From the NCBI GenBank assembly GCA_964415045.1, contig CAYPZL010000055.1, forward strand, positions 1 to 30,702: DNA of 30,702 bases, written 5' to 3'. This DNA comes from CAYPZL01 sp964415045. GTDB lineage: Bacteria; Planctomycetota; Phycisphaerae; Sedimentisphaerales; Anaerobacaceae. The stretch's first letter is position 1. Each line of letters starts with the position of its first letter. The notes below the pieces were generated by a model. That model was given only the letters and a program-made list of their open reading frames with translations. It had not been told where the DNA came from and made no database searches. The position numbers and the translations under genes are program-made. Positions 23,796 through 30,702 of the stretch are shown here, in pieces.

Positions 23796-24292
23796 GAGAG
23801 GTATACAGGAACCCGATGCTGTACTACTTCCTGGCTCCTTTGCTGGTGGCGGTCTGGCCGTTGCTGGTCTGGGCCGTGTATCTGCCGCGGACCCAGGAGG
23901 ACTGGGAAAAAGACAAGGTCCTTTTCGACGAAGGCCAGGTGCATATCATGGATATTCTCCGCCTGGACCCCGATCGCCTGGATTATGCCGGCGACAGCGA
24001 GGTCTCCGGGGAGTTTTCCTACGCCAAGGAGATCGACCGCGTAGCCACTCTGTGCAAAATACCCGCCGGCAAATGCGATTACAGCGCCGGCAGTATTGTC
24101 GATTCCGGGAATAAGAGGAAACAGCAGGCCAGGGTGAAGTTGACGGACGTCAATATCGTGCAGGCCGCCACATTCCTCTCGCGGATTCAGTCGACCTGGG
24201 TCAAGCTCACGTGCGACAAGGTGAAGCTGACCAAGGACAAGGGGCTGCCCGATCAATGGGATGTGGATTTCACCTTCTGGTATTATTACTAA
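23792..24292 (+). CDS. gspM: GspM-like T2SS inner-membrane protein
   Basis: 166 aa. A short cytoplasmic start, one membrane helix (about 10-30, YYFLAPLLVAVWPLLVWAVY), then a periplasmic domain ending in a beta strand (WDVDFTFWYYY). The layout equals GspM/PilO, the partner of GspL. ATG 23792 overlaps the gspL stop (ATGA) and follows AAGGAG by 5 bp, so the two are translated together. I find no sequence motif that by itself proves GspM; the call is positional. Confidence 0.7.
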   Translation: MREVYRNPMLYYFLAPLLVAVWPLLVWAVYLPRTQEDWEKDKVLFDEGQVHIMDILRLDPDRLDYAGDSEVSGEFSYAKEIDRVATLCKIPAGKCDYSAGSIVDSGNKRKQQARVKLTDVNIVQAATFLSRIQSTWVKLTCDKVKLTKDKGLPDQWDVDFTFWYYY

Positions 24293-24670
24293 ACTTGCTG
24301 CCCAGGTCTCGCCGGCCTTGTTTTACCGGAATATCCCCGGTTGTCAGGAGGCAACGGCGCGGTGTTACTATATGTAGTGTGTTTCCCATCTTTACACCGA
24401 CCGGCTTGACGTTGCGGCAGAACGGTATTTCCAGGGGCCAAGAAACGCGAGCGGATAGGCCTTCCTGGGGCTGTCAGAGGCGTTTTGCGGGGTAGCGAAG
24501 GCGATATCAAGGCGCACCGGGCAGATCACGCGTTGGCAATTTCTTCTAAAGTTTTCGCGCGCGTTGTGTCGATATCAATGTTGATTTCGCCCCACCGGCA
24601 ACTTCGGGGCATACAAGATGTAGTGGTATGAAGTTCCGTGCGACGGAACTGCTTTGGCAAGGTGAGTCGG
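24293..24670 (+). other. Gene-free region after the T2SS operon
   Basis: 378 bp. It holds a weak terminator candidate (24459-24486) and a small inverted repeat GCCCC/GGGGC near 24590-24612. No open frame with a ribosome site is seen, and no clear promoter for the FlgM-like gene. Confidence 0.6.
24459..24486 (+). terminator. Possible terminator downstream of gspM
   Basis: GCCT-TC-CTG pairs with CAG-AGGC (two-base bulge, 7-nt loop) and is followed by GTTTT. A weak candidate, about 165 bp after gspM. Confidence 0.3.
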
Positions 24671-24952
24671 ATGCCGGACTCTGGTTCGAGCACATTTGGA
24701 CGTGGATGCGACCGCTGGATCGATCTTCCCGGGCAGGGAGTTTCCCGGAACGAGGATCTGGTGATGGAGCAGATCCTCGAGAACATCCATAACACGCCAC
24801 TGGGGAGGGTCTTGAAGAGGATTGCCTGCCTTCCTGAGATTCGACGGGAGAAGGTGCTTCGCGTGCGTCAGGAAATCACCGAGGGCCGGTACGATTTGAC
24901 CGGGCGGCTCGATCTTGTGCTGGACAAAGTGCTGGAAGAATTGACCGCCTGA
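24671..24952 (+). CDS. Small FlgM-like protein (putative anti-sigma-28 factor)
   Basis: 93 aa from ATG 24671, which follows AAGGTGAG; ATG 24764 (62 aa) after GAGGATCTGGTG is also possible. The C-terminal half, PEIRREKVLRVRQEITEGRY followed by a DLTGRLDLVLDKVLEEL helix, has the FlgM pattern of a basic helix, a G-x-Y turn and a second helix that binds the flagellar sigma factor. The N-terminal part is polar and has no conserved feature, as in FlgM, which is disordered there. No flagellar gene is nearby, so the function is inferred from the short motif only. Confidence 0.6.
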   Translation: MPDSGSSTFGRGCDRWIDLPGQGVSRNEDLVMEQILENIHNTPLGRVLKRIACLPEIRREKVLRVRQEITEGRYDLTGRLDLVLDKVLEELTA

Positions 24953-25006
24953 GGGGGAGGATTCGAAATTGTCCCGGGGCGACCCGCGGTTGCCCTCGCA
25001 CCTTTG

Positions 25007-25024
25007 ACACGGCTAAGGCCGTGT
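25007..25024 (+). terminator. Possible hairpin between convergent genes
   Basis: ACACGGC and GCCGTGT form a perfect 7-bp stem with TAAG loop, followed by TCTTC on the plus strand. It lies between the FlgM-like gene and the end of spoVG. Without a real T run it is a weak terminator. Confidence 0.35.
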
Positions 25025-25079
25025 TCTTCAAACCAGGCGGTGTCAGGCCATTGGCCCGGTCCCGGCCTTCCAGTAGATC

Positions 25080-25520
25080 TTACCCGACCAAATCGCAAAT
25101 ATCATCGTCAGGTTCGTCCATCTGCACCGGTTTGTAGTCAGGCTGCCTGGACTTCTTCACTTCCTCTTTGAAGGCCGCGATCACTGTCCGTTGGATCGTT
25201 TGCCGGCACCGCATGTTGATCGGATGGGCGATGTCGGCGTGGAGTTTCATTCTGCCCTTGGGGTCCTTCTTCACGCGGTTCTGCGGCAGGGCCTGCCCGC
25301 AGTGGTTGCAGAACTTGGCCCGCACATGGTTCTTGTTCCCGCAACTCTCGCAGTGGTCGCTCATCTTGCGCGAGGGCATGGCCACGAAACAGCCCCTGAC
25401 GCCCTCAATAACCTTGATGTCGCGAACCACAAACTCGTTGTCGAAAGTCATGGAGCAGAAGGCCTTCAGCCTGTCGTCCTTGTTCCTCACAAGTTTGACT
25501 CGGACCTCAGTGATTTTCAT
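25080..25520 (-). CDS. spoVG: SpoVG family protein with zinc-ribbon insertion
   Basis: SpoVG is a small RNA/DNA-binding regulator. This copy is 146 aa, longer than the usual 85-100. The first half, MKITEVRVKLV and FDNEFVVRDIKVIEG through FVAMPSRK, and the second half, HADIAHPINMRCRQTIQ, match the family. Between them (residues 53-92) is an insertion with C57-x2-C60 and C71-x2-C74, a short zinc-ribbon (CESCGNK, FCNHCGQ). An acidic tail (134-142) ends the protein. ATG 25520 follows GAGGCAGACAA. It starts 20 bp after the ispE stop and is likely in one operon with it; ispE lies near spoVG in Bacillus too. Confidence 0.92.
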   Translation of the reverse strand: MKITEVRVKLVRNKDDRLKAFCSMTFDNEFVVRDIKVIEGVRGCFVAMPSRKMSDHCESCGNKNHVRAKFCNHCGQALPQNRVKKDPKGRMKLHADIAHPINMRCRQTIQRTVIAAFKEEVKKSRQPDYKPVQMDEPDDDICDLVG

Positions 25521-25540
25521 TTGTCTGCCTCGCTCAATCT

Positions 25541-26443
25541 CTACAACCTACAGTTCCTCACGACGATGCTCTCGCAACCCGCCTTCTCCGTTATTTCGTC
25601 TCGTACCGGTCCAAGGCGTTCCATATCATGGTGATCCAGGATAGAGAACAGTGTAGAGCCACTTCCACTGAGGCATACCGGCTCCACGCCGAGCGATTCA
25701 ACTGTCTTTTTTAACTGGCCAAGCTCCTGAAAAAGGGAAAAGCACGTTCCACTTAGCATATTTGCGCACATTTTTGCGACCAGATCAATTCTGTTTTTTT
25801 TCAGATGCGCGCGAATCGGTTTGCTAAGCCGTTCGTATCGGCGTCGGTCGTGGACGTAATGTTTGTAAACCTTTTCGGTGGGAACACTTATGTTCGGCGT
25901 GATGAGCAGGGCGGTGAAGTTGAACTGTGCGGGCAGTCTCGTGATTTTTTCCCCTTTTCCCGTACACAGGGCCAGCGGGCCGTCGAGAAAGAAGGCGATA
26001 TCGCTGCCGATCTGGGCGGCCGTTTGCATCAGATCGCGCTTGGACAGACCCAGATCGAGGAACTCGTTCAATCCCATGAGCGTGGCGGCGGCGTCGCTGC
26101 TGGCCGAGCCCAGCCCGGAACCGGCCGGCACGTTCTTCGTCAACGTCAGGCGGACGGCAGCGGTTCTGCCGGCTCGGGACAAGATCCGTTCGGCCGCCCG
26201 GTACACGAGATTCTCCGGACCGGTGGGGGCCCACTGCGGACCCCGGCACGCCAGCTCGATGCCGCTTCTTTCACCCGGCTGTATGAGCAATTCGTCGTAC
26301 CAGTCGATCGCGGCCATCACGGTTTCGATCTCGTGAAAACCGTCGGGGCGTTTGCCTGCGATCAACAGGCTTAGATTCAATTTGGCCGGCGCCAGGACCT
26401 TCAGGCTCTCGCCGAGACGCTCGAACTGCCGAACACGTGTCAT
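25541..26443 (-). CDS. ispE: 4-diphosphocytidyl-2-C-methyl-D-erythritol kinase
   Basis: GHMP kinase of the MEP isoprenoid pathway; phosphorylates the 2-hydroxyl of CDP-methylerythritol with ATP. 300 aa. The substrate-binding start APAKLNLSLLIAGKRPDGFHEI (read in parts, residues 18-39; canonical DGYHEI is DGFHEI here) and the ATP-binding GHMP motif PAGSGLGSASSDAA are intact, and CLSGSGSTLF near the C-terminus is the third motif. ATG 26443 follows GGAGGAAAC; the open frame continues to 26521 but lacks a ribosome site there. A TATAAT element lies 77 bp upstream. Confidence 0.95.
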   Translation of the reverse strand: MTRVRQFERLGESLKVLAPAKLNLSLLIAGKRPDGFHEIETVMAAIDWYDELLIQPGERSGIELACRGPQWAPTGPENLVYRAAERILSRAGRTAAVRLTLTKNVPAGSGLGSASSDAAATLMGLNEFLDLGLSKRDLMQTAAQIGSDIAFFLDGPLALCTGKGEKITRLPAQFNFTALLITPNISVPTEKVYKHYVHDRRRYERLSKPIRAHLKKNRIDLVAKMCANMLSGTCFSLFQELGQLKKTVESLGVEPVCLSGSGSTLFSILDHHDMERLGPVRDEITEKAGCESIVVRNCRL

Positions 26444-26514
26444 GTTTCCTCCGGGACTACGATCGCAGGCTGATTGTACGCGCTTGTTTGGAGCAAGCTC
26501 GTTGGACTGTCTTG

Positions 26515-26543
26515 TTGACATTATAACGCCTCGCGCCTATGGT
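26515..26543 (+). promoter_or_regulatory. Promoter for the YqaA-like gene
   Basis: A perfect TTGACA (26515-26520), a 17-bp spacer and TATGGT (26538-26543). The ATG at 26539 sits in this -10 element, which argues for the start at 26587. Confidence 0.65.
26520..26525 (-). promoter_or_regulatory. Possible -10 element for ispE
   Basis: TATAAT on the minus strand, overlapping the last base of the opposing TTGACA. No good -35 hexamer stands upstream, so this is a weak call. Confidence 0.35.
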
Positions 26544-26586
26544 GGATACCCACGGCAGAGATGGTGGCTTTCTCATAAGGGTGGTT

Positions 26587-27222
26587 ATGGGCGAATCGGA
26601 AAGCAAGACAGCGGTGGCCTGGTGGCACTGGCACAGGCGGCTGTACGATTGGGTGATCCATTTCTCCGAGACCCGGCACGGCGTGACGGCCTTGTTTGCC
26701 CTGAGCTTCGCCGAATCGAGCTTCTTTCCCGTTCCCCCGGACGTGCTGCTGGCGCCGCTGGCTTTGGGCTCACCGCGGCGGTGGCTGCGATTCGCTCTGG
26801 CCTGCTCCATCGCGTCGGTTCTCGGCGGGATTTTAGGCTACTGCATCGGTGTGTTTCTGTGGTCGGCTATCGGGCCGTGGGCCTACGCCCACCTCGGTCC
26901 CATCGGCCTGACGCAAGAGAATTTCGCGAAGTTTCAGGGCTGGTATGAGAGGTACGATTTTTGGATTGTCTTTACGTGCGGGTTTACGCCGCTGCCCTAC
27001 AAAGTATGCACGATTTCCGCCGGGGTGGCCCGTATTAACTTCTTCGGCTTCCTGGTGGCCTCGGCGGTCAGCCGGTCGGCCCGGTTCTTCATCGTCGCCG
27101 GGCTGATGGGCTGGAAGGGCGAGAGCATCAAGCCCGTCATCGACAAGTATTTCAACTGGTTCTCGCTTGCCTTCGTGGCGCTCTTGATAGGCGGGTTCCT
27201 GGTAATAAAATGGGTGCATTGA
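26587..27222 (+). CDS. YqaA/DedA-type small membrane protein
   Basis: 211 aa integral membrane protein of the SNARE-associated (VTT/DedA) superfamily, YqaA branch. Family features: FALSFAESSFFPVPPDVLLAPLAL (in parts, about 35-58), the GGILGYCIGV glycine-rich helix, and the FTCGFTPLPYKVCTISAGV amphipathic segment followed by a conserved arginine-containing SRSARFF. About four to five hydrophobic segments. DedA-type proteins are linked to lipid carrier flipping or membrane homeostasis; the role of this branch is not settled. ATG 26587 follows AAGGGTGG; ATG 26539 is upstream but inside the promoter. The AMMECR1 gene starts 34 bp downstream, so the two are probably one operon. Confidence 0.88.
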   Translation: MGESESKTAVAWWHWHRRLYDWVIHFSETRHGVTALFALSFAESSFFPVPPDVLLAPLALGSPRRWLRFALACSIASVLGGILGYCIGVFLWSAIGPWAYAHLGPIGLTQENFAKFQGWYERYDFWIVFTCGFTPLPYKVCTISAGVARINFFGFLVASAVSRSARFFIVAGLMGWKGESIKPVIDKYFNWFSLAFVALLIGGFLVIKWVH

Positions 27223-27256
27223 TCCTTGGATCTCTGCCTGGATATGGGCGGCTGAT

Positions 27257-27817
27257 ATGAACGACGAGAAGAGACAGGAACTGCTTCGCATCGCCCGTGA
27301 CGCGGTCAGGGCTGCCGTGGAGGGCACCCCGCTGCCCAGACCGACGAGCGACGATCCCGAGCTGAATGCGCCCTGCGGCTGCTTCGTCACGCTCAAGAGC
27401 GCCGACCGGCTCCGAGGCTGTATCGGCCAGTTCACTTCGGACCAGCCGCTGATTGCCCTGGTTGCCCAGATGGCCAAGGCCGCGGCCACAAGCGATCCGC
27501 GCTTCGCCGCCAGCCGCATCACACCCGCTGAAATCGACGACCTCGATATTGAGATTTCCGTTCTCTCCCCGCTGGAGCCGACGGATGACCCGTTGAGCCT
27601 CGAACTCGGCACGCACGGCATCTACATCCGGCGGGGTTCGTTCTCCGGGTGTTTTCTGCCCCAGGTGGCGACGGAGACGGGCTGGAGCAAGGAGCAGTTC
27701 CTTTCGTATTGCTGCTCGCACAAGGCCGGACTCCCTCCGGATGCCTGGAAGGACCCGGAAACGCAGGTCTACCTGTTCACCGCCGAAGTCTTCGGCGCCC
27801 CCGTTAATGATCTCTGA
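27257..27817 (+). CDS. AMMECR1 domain protein
   Basis: 186 aa, essentially one AMMECR1 domain. The hallmark LRGCIG is at residues 52-57, with CGCFVTLK before it, and KAAATSDPRF after it. The middle and end (EISVLSPLEP, GIYIRRGSFSGCFLPQVATETGW, FTAEVFG) also fit. In prokaryotes AMMECR1 is often next to MEMO1 and a radical-SAM gene; neither is present here. Biochemical function is unknown. ATG 27257 lies 34 bp after the YqaA-like gene. Confidence 0.93.
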   Translation: MNDEKRQELLRIARDAVRAAVEGTPLPRPTSDDPELNAPCGCFVTLKSADRLRGCIGQFTSDQPLIALVAQMAKAAATSDPRFAASRITPAEIDDLDIEISVLSPLEPTDDPLSLELGTHGIYIRRGSFSGCFLPQVATETGWSKEQFLSYCCSHKAGLPPDAWKDPETQVYLFTAEVFGAPVNDL

Positions 27818-27846
27818 TTGGTGCTCTGTCGCAAGTCATTAGAGAC

Positions 27847-27953
27847 TTGTCATGCTGAACGAAGTGAAGCACCCGGGCCGAGAAAGGGAAGTCAGCATCG
27901 CACCGGAAGAAACGTACGATGGCCGGATCCTTCGCTTTCGCTCAGGATGACAA
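27847..27953. repeat. Imperfect terminal-inverted-repeat element (REP/MITE-like)
   Basis: The left end reads TTGTCATGCTGAACGAAGTG and the right end, reverse complemented, TTGTCATCCTGAGCGAAAGC. Over about 28 positions the arms agree at roughly three quarters. The element is 107 bp. The core word GTCATCCTGAGCGAA is one I know as a dispersed intergenic repeat in several bacterial phyla. No target duplication is evident. Confidence 0.7.
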
Positions 27954-28123
27954 TTATCATATGACTCGCGACGGGGGACTTGCGGCGCGGAGGCGGCAGC
28001 AGCCATCTCGGGAGAAAAGACCGATTTGCTCTCTGGCAGTCTCGAATCTGGGGTTTTATAGGTCGCTGTCAAAATATGCCCGTGCTTTCGGGGCGAAAAA
28101 ACGTGCGGCCTCGGGCGGGGGTT

Positions 28124-28132
28124 TGTTATACT
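28124..28132 (+). promoter_or_regulatory. Extended -10 promoter element
   Basis: TGTTATACT, i.e. TG-N-TATACT, about 120 bp upstream of the lipoprotein start. No clear -35 hexamer is visible, as is common for extended -10 promoters. Confidence 0.5.
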
Positions 28133-28251
28133 TTGATGGGCCGTGACGGCATGGCCCGCAGGTCCCGAGCGTCTTTCCCGGCGTACGGCGGCGTTTCAGA
28201 TGGACCCGGTTTTGATTGATGGAGAAGGATACGGACATGGAGGAGGGATGT

Positions 28252-29331
28252 ATGGCCCGGAAGCTCGCATGGGTCCTCCTGGCGGGAGGGCTCTGTCTGG
28301 CGGGGTGCGCCAAGGCCCACAAGGTCCGGACGGGCGCTCCTGCCCAAGATGCCTGCACTGCGATCATGGAGCGTTTGCACGCCGAGCGCTTGCCGGTTCT
28401 CGATTCCGTGGAACTCTGGGACAACCAGTACGGCCCGGGCCTCAAGCTCACCACCAGCCACTACGAAATCTACACCACCTTCCTGGAGCCGCTGATGCTC
28501 CGCACCGTTCCGGGCTTCATCGAGAGCGCCTACTGGGGCTACAACGACCAGTTGCCCCAGCCGATCGAGACGGTCGCGAAATTCCGCATCTATCTCTTTG
28601 CCGACCGCGACCAGTGGGAGCGGTTCACGCGGAGCTTTGCGGGCGAGCAGGCCTCGGTCTTCTGCAAGATCAAGACCGGGGCGTACTACCTCAACGGCGC
28701 CTGCGTGGTGTACAACATCGGCCGCCAGCGCACGCTTTCGGCCATCGGGCACGAGGGATGGCATCAATTCAACAGCCGGCATTTTACGTTTCGCCTGCCG
28801 AGCTGGCTGGATGAGGGCGTGGCCATGCTCTTCGAGACGAGCCGTTACGAAGACGGGGTCTTCTACTTCGACCCGACCCGAAACGTCCAGCGTCTGGGCG
28901 CCCTGCGGGAGACTCTAAACGCCGGCAAGCCGATCTCGCTGAAGGAACTCATCGCCACCAGTCCCGGCGAAGTGCTCGCCACAGACCAGAGCGAGACGGT
29001 GCTGGCCTTCTACAGCCAGTCGTATGCATTGGTGCGGTTTCTGCGTGAGGCCGGCGCCGGCAGGCACCTGACGCGTTACCACCGGCTCCTGTGGGACGGG
29101 CTCCTGGGGGAATGGCCGCTCGATAAATCCGACGGCCGGACCGCCGAAAACCGGAACCTGCCCCGCACCATCGGATGGAACCGCACGGTCGGGCCCCAGC
29201 TCTTCCGGCATTACATCGGCAGGGATCTCGAGCAGCTCGAACGGGAATACCTGGCTTACTGCCGGCGCATCGTACGCGGCGTTTCCGTGGTCTGGGATGG
29301 CAGCGAGGTGCTTGTCTCCAGCGGTCGCTGA
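28252..29331 (+). CDS. Lipoprotein with HExxH metallopeptidase motif (DUF1570/peptidase MA-like)
   Basis: 359 aa. The signal peptide MARKLAWVLLAGGLCLAGC has a proper lipobox (LAGC, Cys19), so it should be lipid-anchored outside the cytoplasm. HEGWH (167-171) followed by LPSWLDEG (182-189) gives the gluzincin pattern: two zinc histidines, a catalytic Glu and a downstream Glu ligand. FRIYLFADRDQWERF (111-125) before it is typical of planctomycete DUF1570-type proteins. ATG 28252 is preceded by GGAGGAGGG, better than the ATGs at 28216 and 28237. Substrate unknown. maf follows 23 bp downstream. Confidence 0.85.
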   Translation: MARKLAWVLLAGGLCLAGCAKAHKVRTGAPAQDACTAIMERLHAERLPVLDSVELWDNQYGPGLKLTTSHYEIYTTFLEPLMLRTVPGFIESAYWGYNDQLPQPIETVAKFRIYLFADRDQWERFTRSFAGEQASVFCKIKTGAYYLNGACVVYNIGRQRTLSAIGHEGWHQFNSRHFTFRLPSWLDEGVAMLFETSRYEDGVFYFDPTRNVQRLGALRETLNAGKPISLKELIATSPGEVLATDQSETVLAFYSQSYALVRFLREAGAGRHLTRYHRLLWDGLLGEWPLDKSDGRTAENRNLPRTIGWNRTVGPQLFRHYIGRDLEQLEREYLAYCRRIVRGVSVVWDGSEVLVSSGR

Positions 29332-29354
29332 AAGTGTCGGGAGCTTCTACGTTC

Positions 29355-29945
29355 ATGGATGAATCGTCACAGTTGCGAATGGTCTTGGCCTCGGCGTCCC
29401 CGCGTCGCCGGGGGCTTTTGGTCGAGGCAGGCTACACTTTCGAAGTCGTCCCGCCCGACGTCGATGAATCGAGTTTTCCCACGGCCTCGCCGAGCCCGCA
29501 ACGCCATGCCGAACGGCTGGCGCTGGCCAAGGCTCGCGACGTAGCCCCGCGCTATCCCGAGGCGCTGGTCATCGGAGCCGATACGCTTGTCGATTTCGAC
29601 GGCGAGATCATCGGCAAGCCGCGCGACGCCGCAGATGCCGAGCGGATCACGCGCAAGCTCTTCAGCGCCCCGCACAAAGTCATCACCGGTCTGGCGCTCG
29701 TTCGCCTCAGCACCGGCACGCAGATCGTCCGCTCCGACGTGACGACCGTATACCCGCGCAGGATGACCGACGAGCAGATCAACGAGCACATCGCCGGCGG
29801 CTCCTGGCAGGACAAGGCCGGTGCCTACGCCATCCAGGAAACCGGCGACGCCTTCGTCGAACGAATCGAAGGCAGCCTCACCAACGTCATGGGCCTGCCC
29901 ATGGAACTGCTGCGAGACTTGCTCGACAATCTCTGCGGAAAGTAG
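29355..29945 (+). CDS. maf: Maf-type nucleoside triphosphate pyrophosphatase
   Basis: 196 aa, full-length family member. Hydrolyses non-canonical or excess pyrimidine NTPs to the monophosphate (house-cleaning); some members affect septum formation. Motifs: SASPRRRGLL (13-22), GADTLVDFDGEIIGKP (74-89) and QDKAGAYAIQ (near 152-161). The last pattern resembles the YhdE (dTTP/UTP) branch more than the m7GTP branch, an inference. ATG 29355; upstream GGGAG is somewhat distant. The open frame extends upstream into the lipoprotein gene and is not used. Confidence 0.94.
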   Translation: MDESSQLRMVLASASPRRRGLLVEAGYTFEVVPPDVDESSFPTASPSPQRHAERLALAKARDVAPRYPEALVIGADTLVDFDGEIIGKPRDAADAERITRKLFSAPHKVITGLALVRLSTGTQIVRSDVTTVYPRRMTDEQINEHIAGGSWQDKAGAYAIQETGDAFVERIEGSLTNVMGLPMELLRDLLDNLCGK

Positions 29946-30081
29946 CCGATTGCCGTGAATTTCAACGAACCGGCGACGTTTTCGTCAATCGAATCGATGC
30001 CGGCCCGACCAGCGCTATAGCCTTGCCCTTGCCGTTGACCTTTCCTTTCCCTACGACCTGGACGCTGCCGGGCAAATGAGA

Positions 30082-30111
30082 AAGGGCTGCGATATGGTGG
30101 TCGCAGCCCTT
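30082..30111. terminator. Bidirectional hairpin terminator between convergent genes
   Basis: AAGGGCTGCGA (30082-30092) and TCGCAGCCCTT (30101-30111) form a perfect 11-bp stem with an 8-nt loop. It serves the truncated minus-strand gene and possibly maf on the plus strand. T runs are short on both sides (TTGTTGTT plus, TTT minus). Confidence 0.7.
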
Positions 30112-30170
30112 GTTGTTGCCAGGGTCCTTGTCCGTTTGGTCTACGTTTTTCTCCTCTGCCCTCACGTTTT

Positions 30171-30702
30171 TCAGGGCTTGGTGAGGATGATGTCGTCAAT
30201 GTACACGACACCTGATTGGCCTCCTTCGATGCCGATGGTCATGGTTGTGACGTTCGTCGCGGGCACGCCGGCTGCGGCAAGGTTGATTTCCCAGGCGATC
30301 CAGTCGCCGCTTGCGATGTCGGCCGGGTCACCGTCGTAGGGGACCTTGACACCGTTGATCTTGACGTACAAATCGCCCGTGTTGTCGGCTTCACCTCGGA
30401 AGTGCACGACCAGCGTCGTGACGCCCTCGACGGTCCAGTTCTGGCCCGGCGTGAAGGTGCGGTCCGCCTCGGAACGTCCCGGCGCGGCGGTATTGTCGTA
30501 ATAGATCGGCATAGCCTGACCGCCGCCGTGGACGTCGTCGATCTCCACGATCTGTGTATACGGCGTGCCGGGGGTCCAGATGTCGTGGCCGACCAGGGCG
30601 CCCGTGCCGTTGCCGGCCTGACCGGGCGTCGGCTCGCTGTAGCCTACGCCGTCGATCCAGGTCTGGAAGAGTCGCTGCAACGTGTCAGCGTCGTTGGTGT
30701 AG
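30171..30702 (-). CDS. C-terminal end of a secreted carbohydrate-binding-like protein (truncated by window edge)
   Basis: The frame stays open to the window edge, so the start is outside. The visible 176 residues begin YTNDADTLQRLFQTWIDGVG and include the HGGGQAMPIYYDNTAAPGRSE, TFTPGQNWTVEGVTTLVVHF and GVVYIDDIILTKP segments. This is a jelly-roll-like domain that I recall as highly repeated in secreted proteins of Phycisphaerae, usually after LamG or other sugar-related modules. The protein ends soon after the domain, without a PEP-CTERM or membrane anchor. It would be an export candidate, though nothing ties it to the T2SS here. Function of the full protein cannot be told. Confidence 0.75.
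   Translation of the reverse strand, partial: YTNDADTLQRLFQTWIDGVGYSEPTPGQAGNGTGALVGHDIWTPGTPYTQIVEIDDVHGGGQAMPIYYDNTAAPGRSEADRTFTPGQNWTVEGVTTLVVHFRGEADNTGDLYVKINGVKVPYDGDPADIASGDWIAWEINLAAAGVPATNVTTMTIGIEGGQSGVVYIDDIILTKP

Larger units (their letters stand above)
27818..28251 (+). other. Gene-free region with inverted-repeat element and promoter
   Basis: 434 bp. It contains the repeat at 27847-27953 and the extended -10 promoter near 28124-28132. Short open frames here have no ribosome site or protein-like composition. Confidence 0.6.

Noticed and set aside
24526..24795. Short minus-strand frames opposite the start of the FlgM-like gene
   Set aside because: No ribosome site, three overlapping frames of similar length, and a composition unlike a protein.
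27980..28219. Small open frames in the AMMECR1-lipoprotein gap
   Set aside because: They are Arg/Ser/Gly-rich, overlap the promoter element and have no ribosome site.

Overview
The window looks like chromosomal DNA of a Planctomycetota bacterium, most likely class Phycisphaerae. This is inferred from high GC, a diverged planctomycete-like type II secretion operon, a DUF1573 protein next to a cytochrome c554-type protein, an ispE-spoVG pair, and a truncated secreted-protein domain at the right edge that resembles a family common in Phycisphaerae. No database search was possible. I see no rRNA, tRNA, CRISPR array, insertion sequence or prophage gene.

Left block (116-7375, minus strand): a housekeeping cluster read in the order rpmE - terminator - prfA - P-loop/nucleoside-transferase-like gene - pabB - pabC - NIF3 family - scpB. 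The last three genes are joined by ATGA stop/start overlaps. pabB and pabC supply the p-aminobenzoate branch of folate synthesis; no pabA is present. ScpB carries a roughly 195-residue acidic N-terminal tail.

Central block (7484-24292, plus strand): a good sigma70-type promoter precedes a DUF1573 exported protein and an exported protein that joins a 5'-nucleotidase-like region to four c-type heme sites. These are followed by a full set of type II secretion (T2SS) genes in order C-D-E-F-G-H-I-J-K-L-M. Unusual points are an oversized secretin (1171 aa) with an N-terminal extension, a structured leader before the secretin gene, a pseudopilin GspI with an excisionase-like helix-turn-helix in its C-terminal extension, and a clean UUCG hairpin terminator between gspK and gspL. 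The prepilin peptidase (GspO) is not in the window.

Right block (24293-30702): a small FlgM-like protein; ispE-spoVG on the minus strand, with a zinc-ribbon insertion in SpoVG; yqaA-type membrane protein and AMMECR1 on the plus strand, driven from a promoter overlapping that of ispE; an imperfect inverted-repeat element; a lipoprotein with an HExxH metalloprotease motif; maf; a strong convergent terminator hairpin; and the 3' end of a secreted beta-sandwich-like protein running off the right edge. Gene-free stretches over 300 bases are 11167-11652, 24293-24670 and 27818-28251; each has its own entry.
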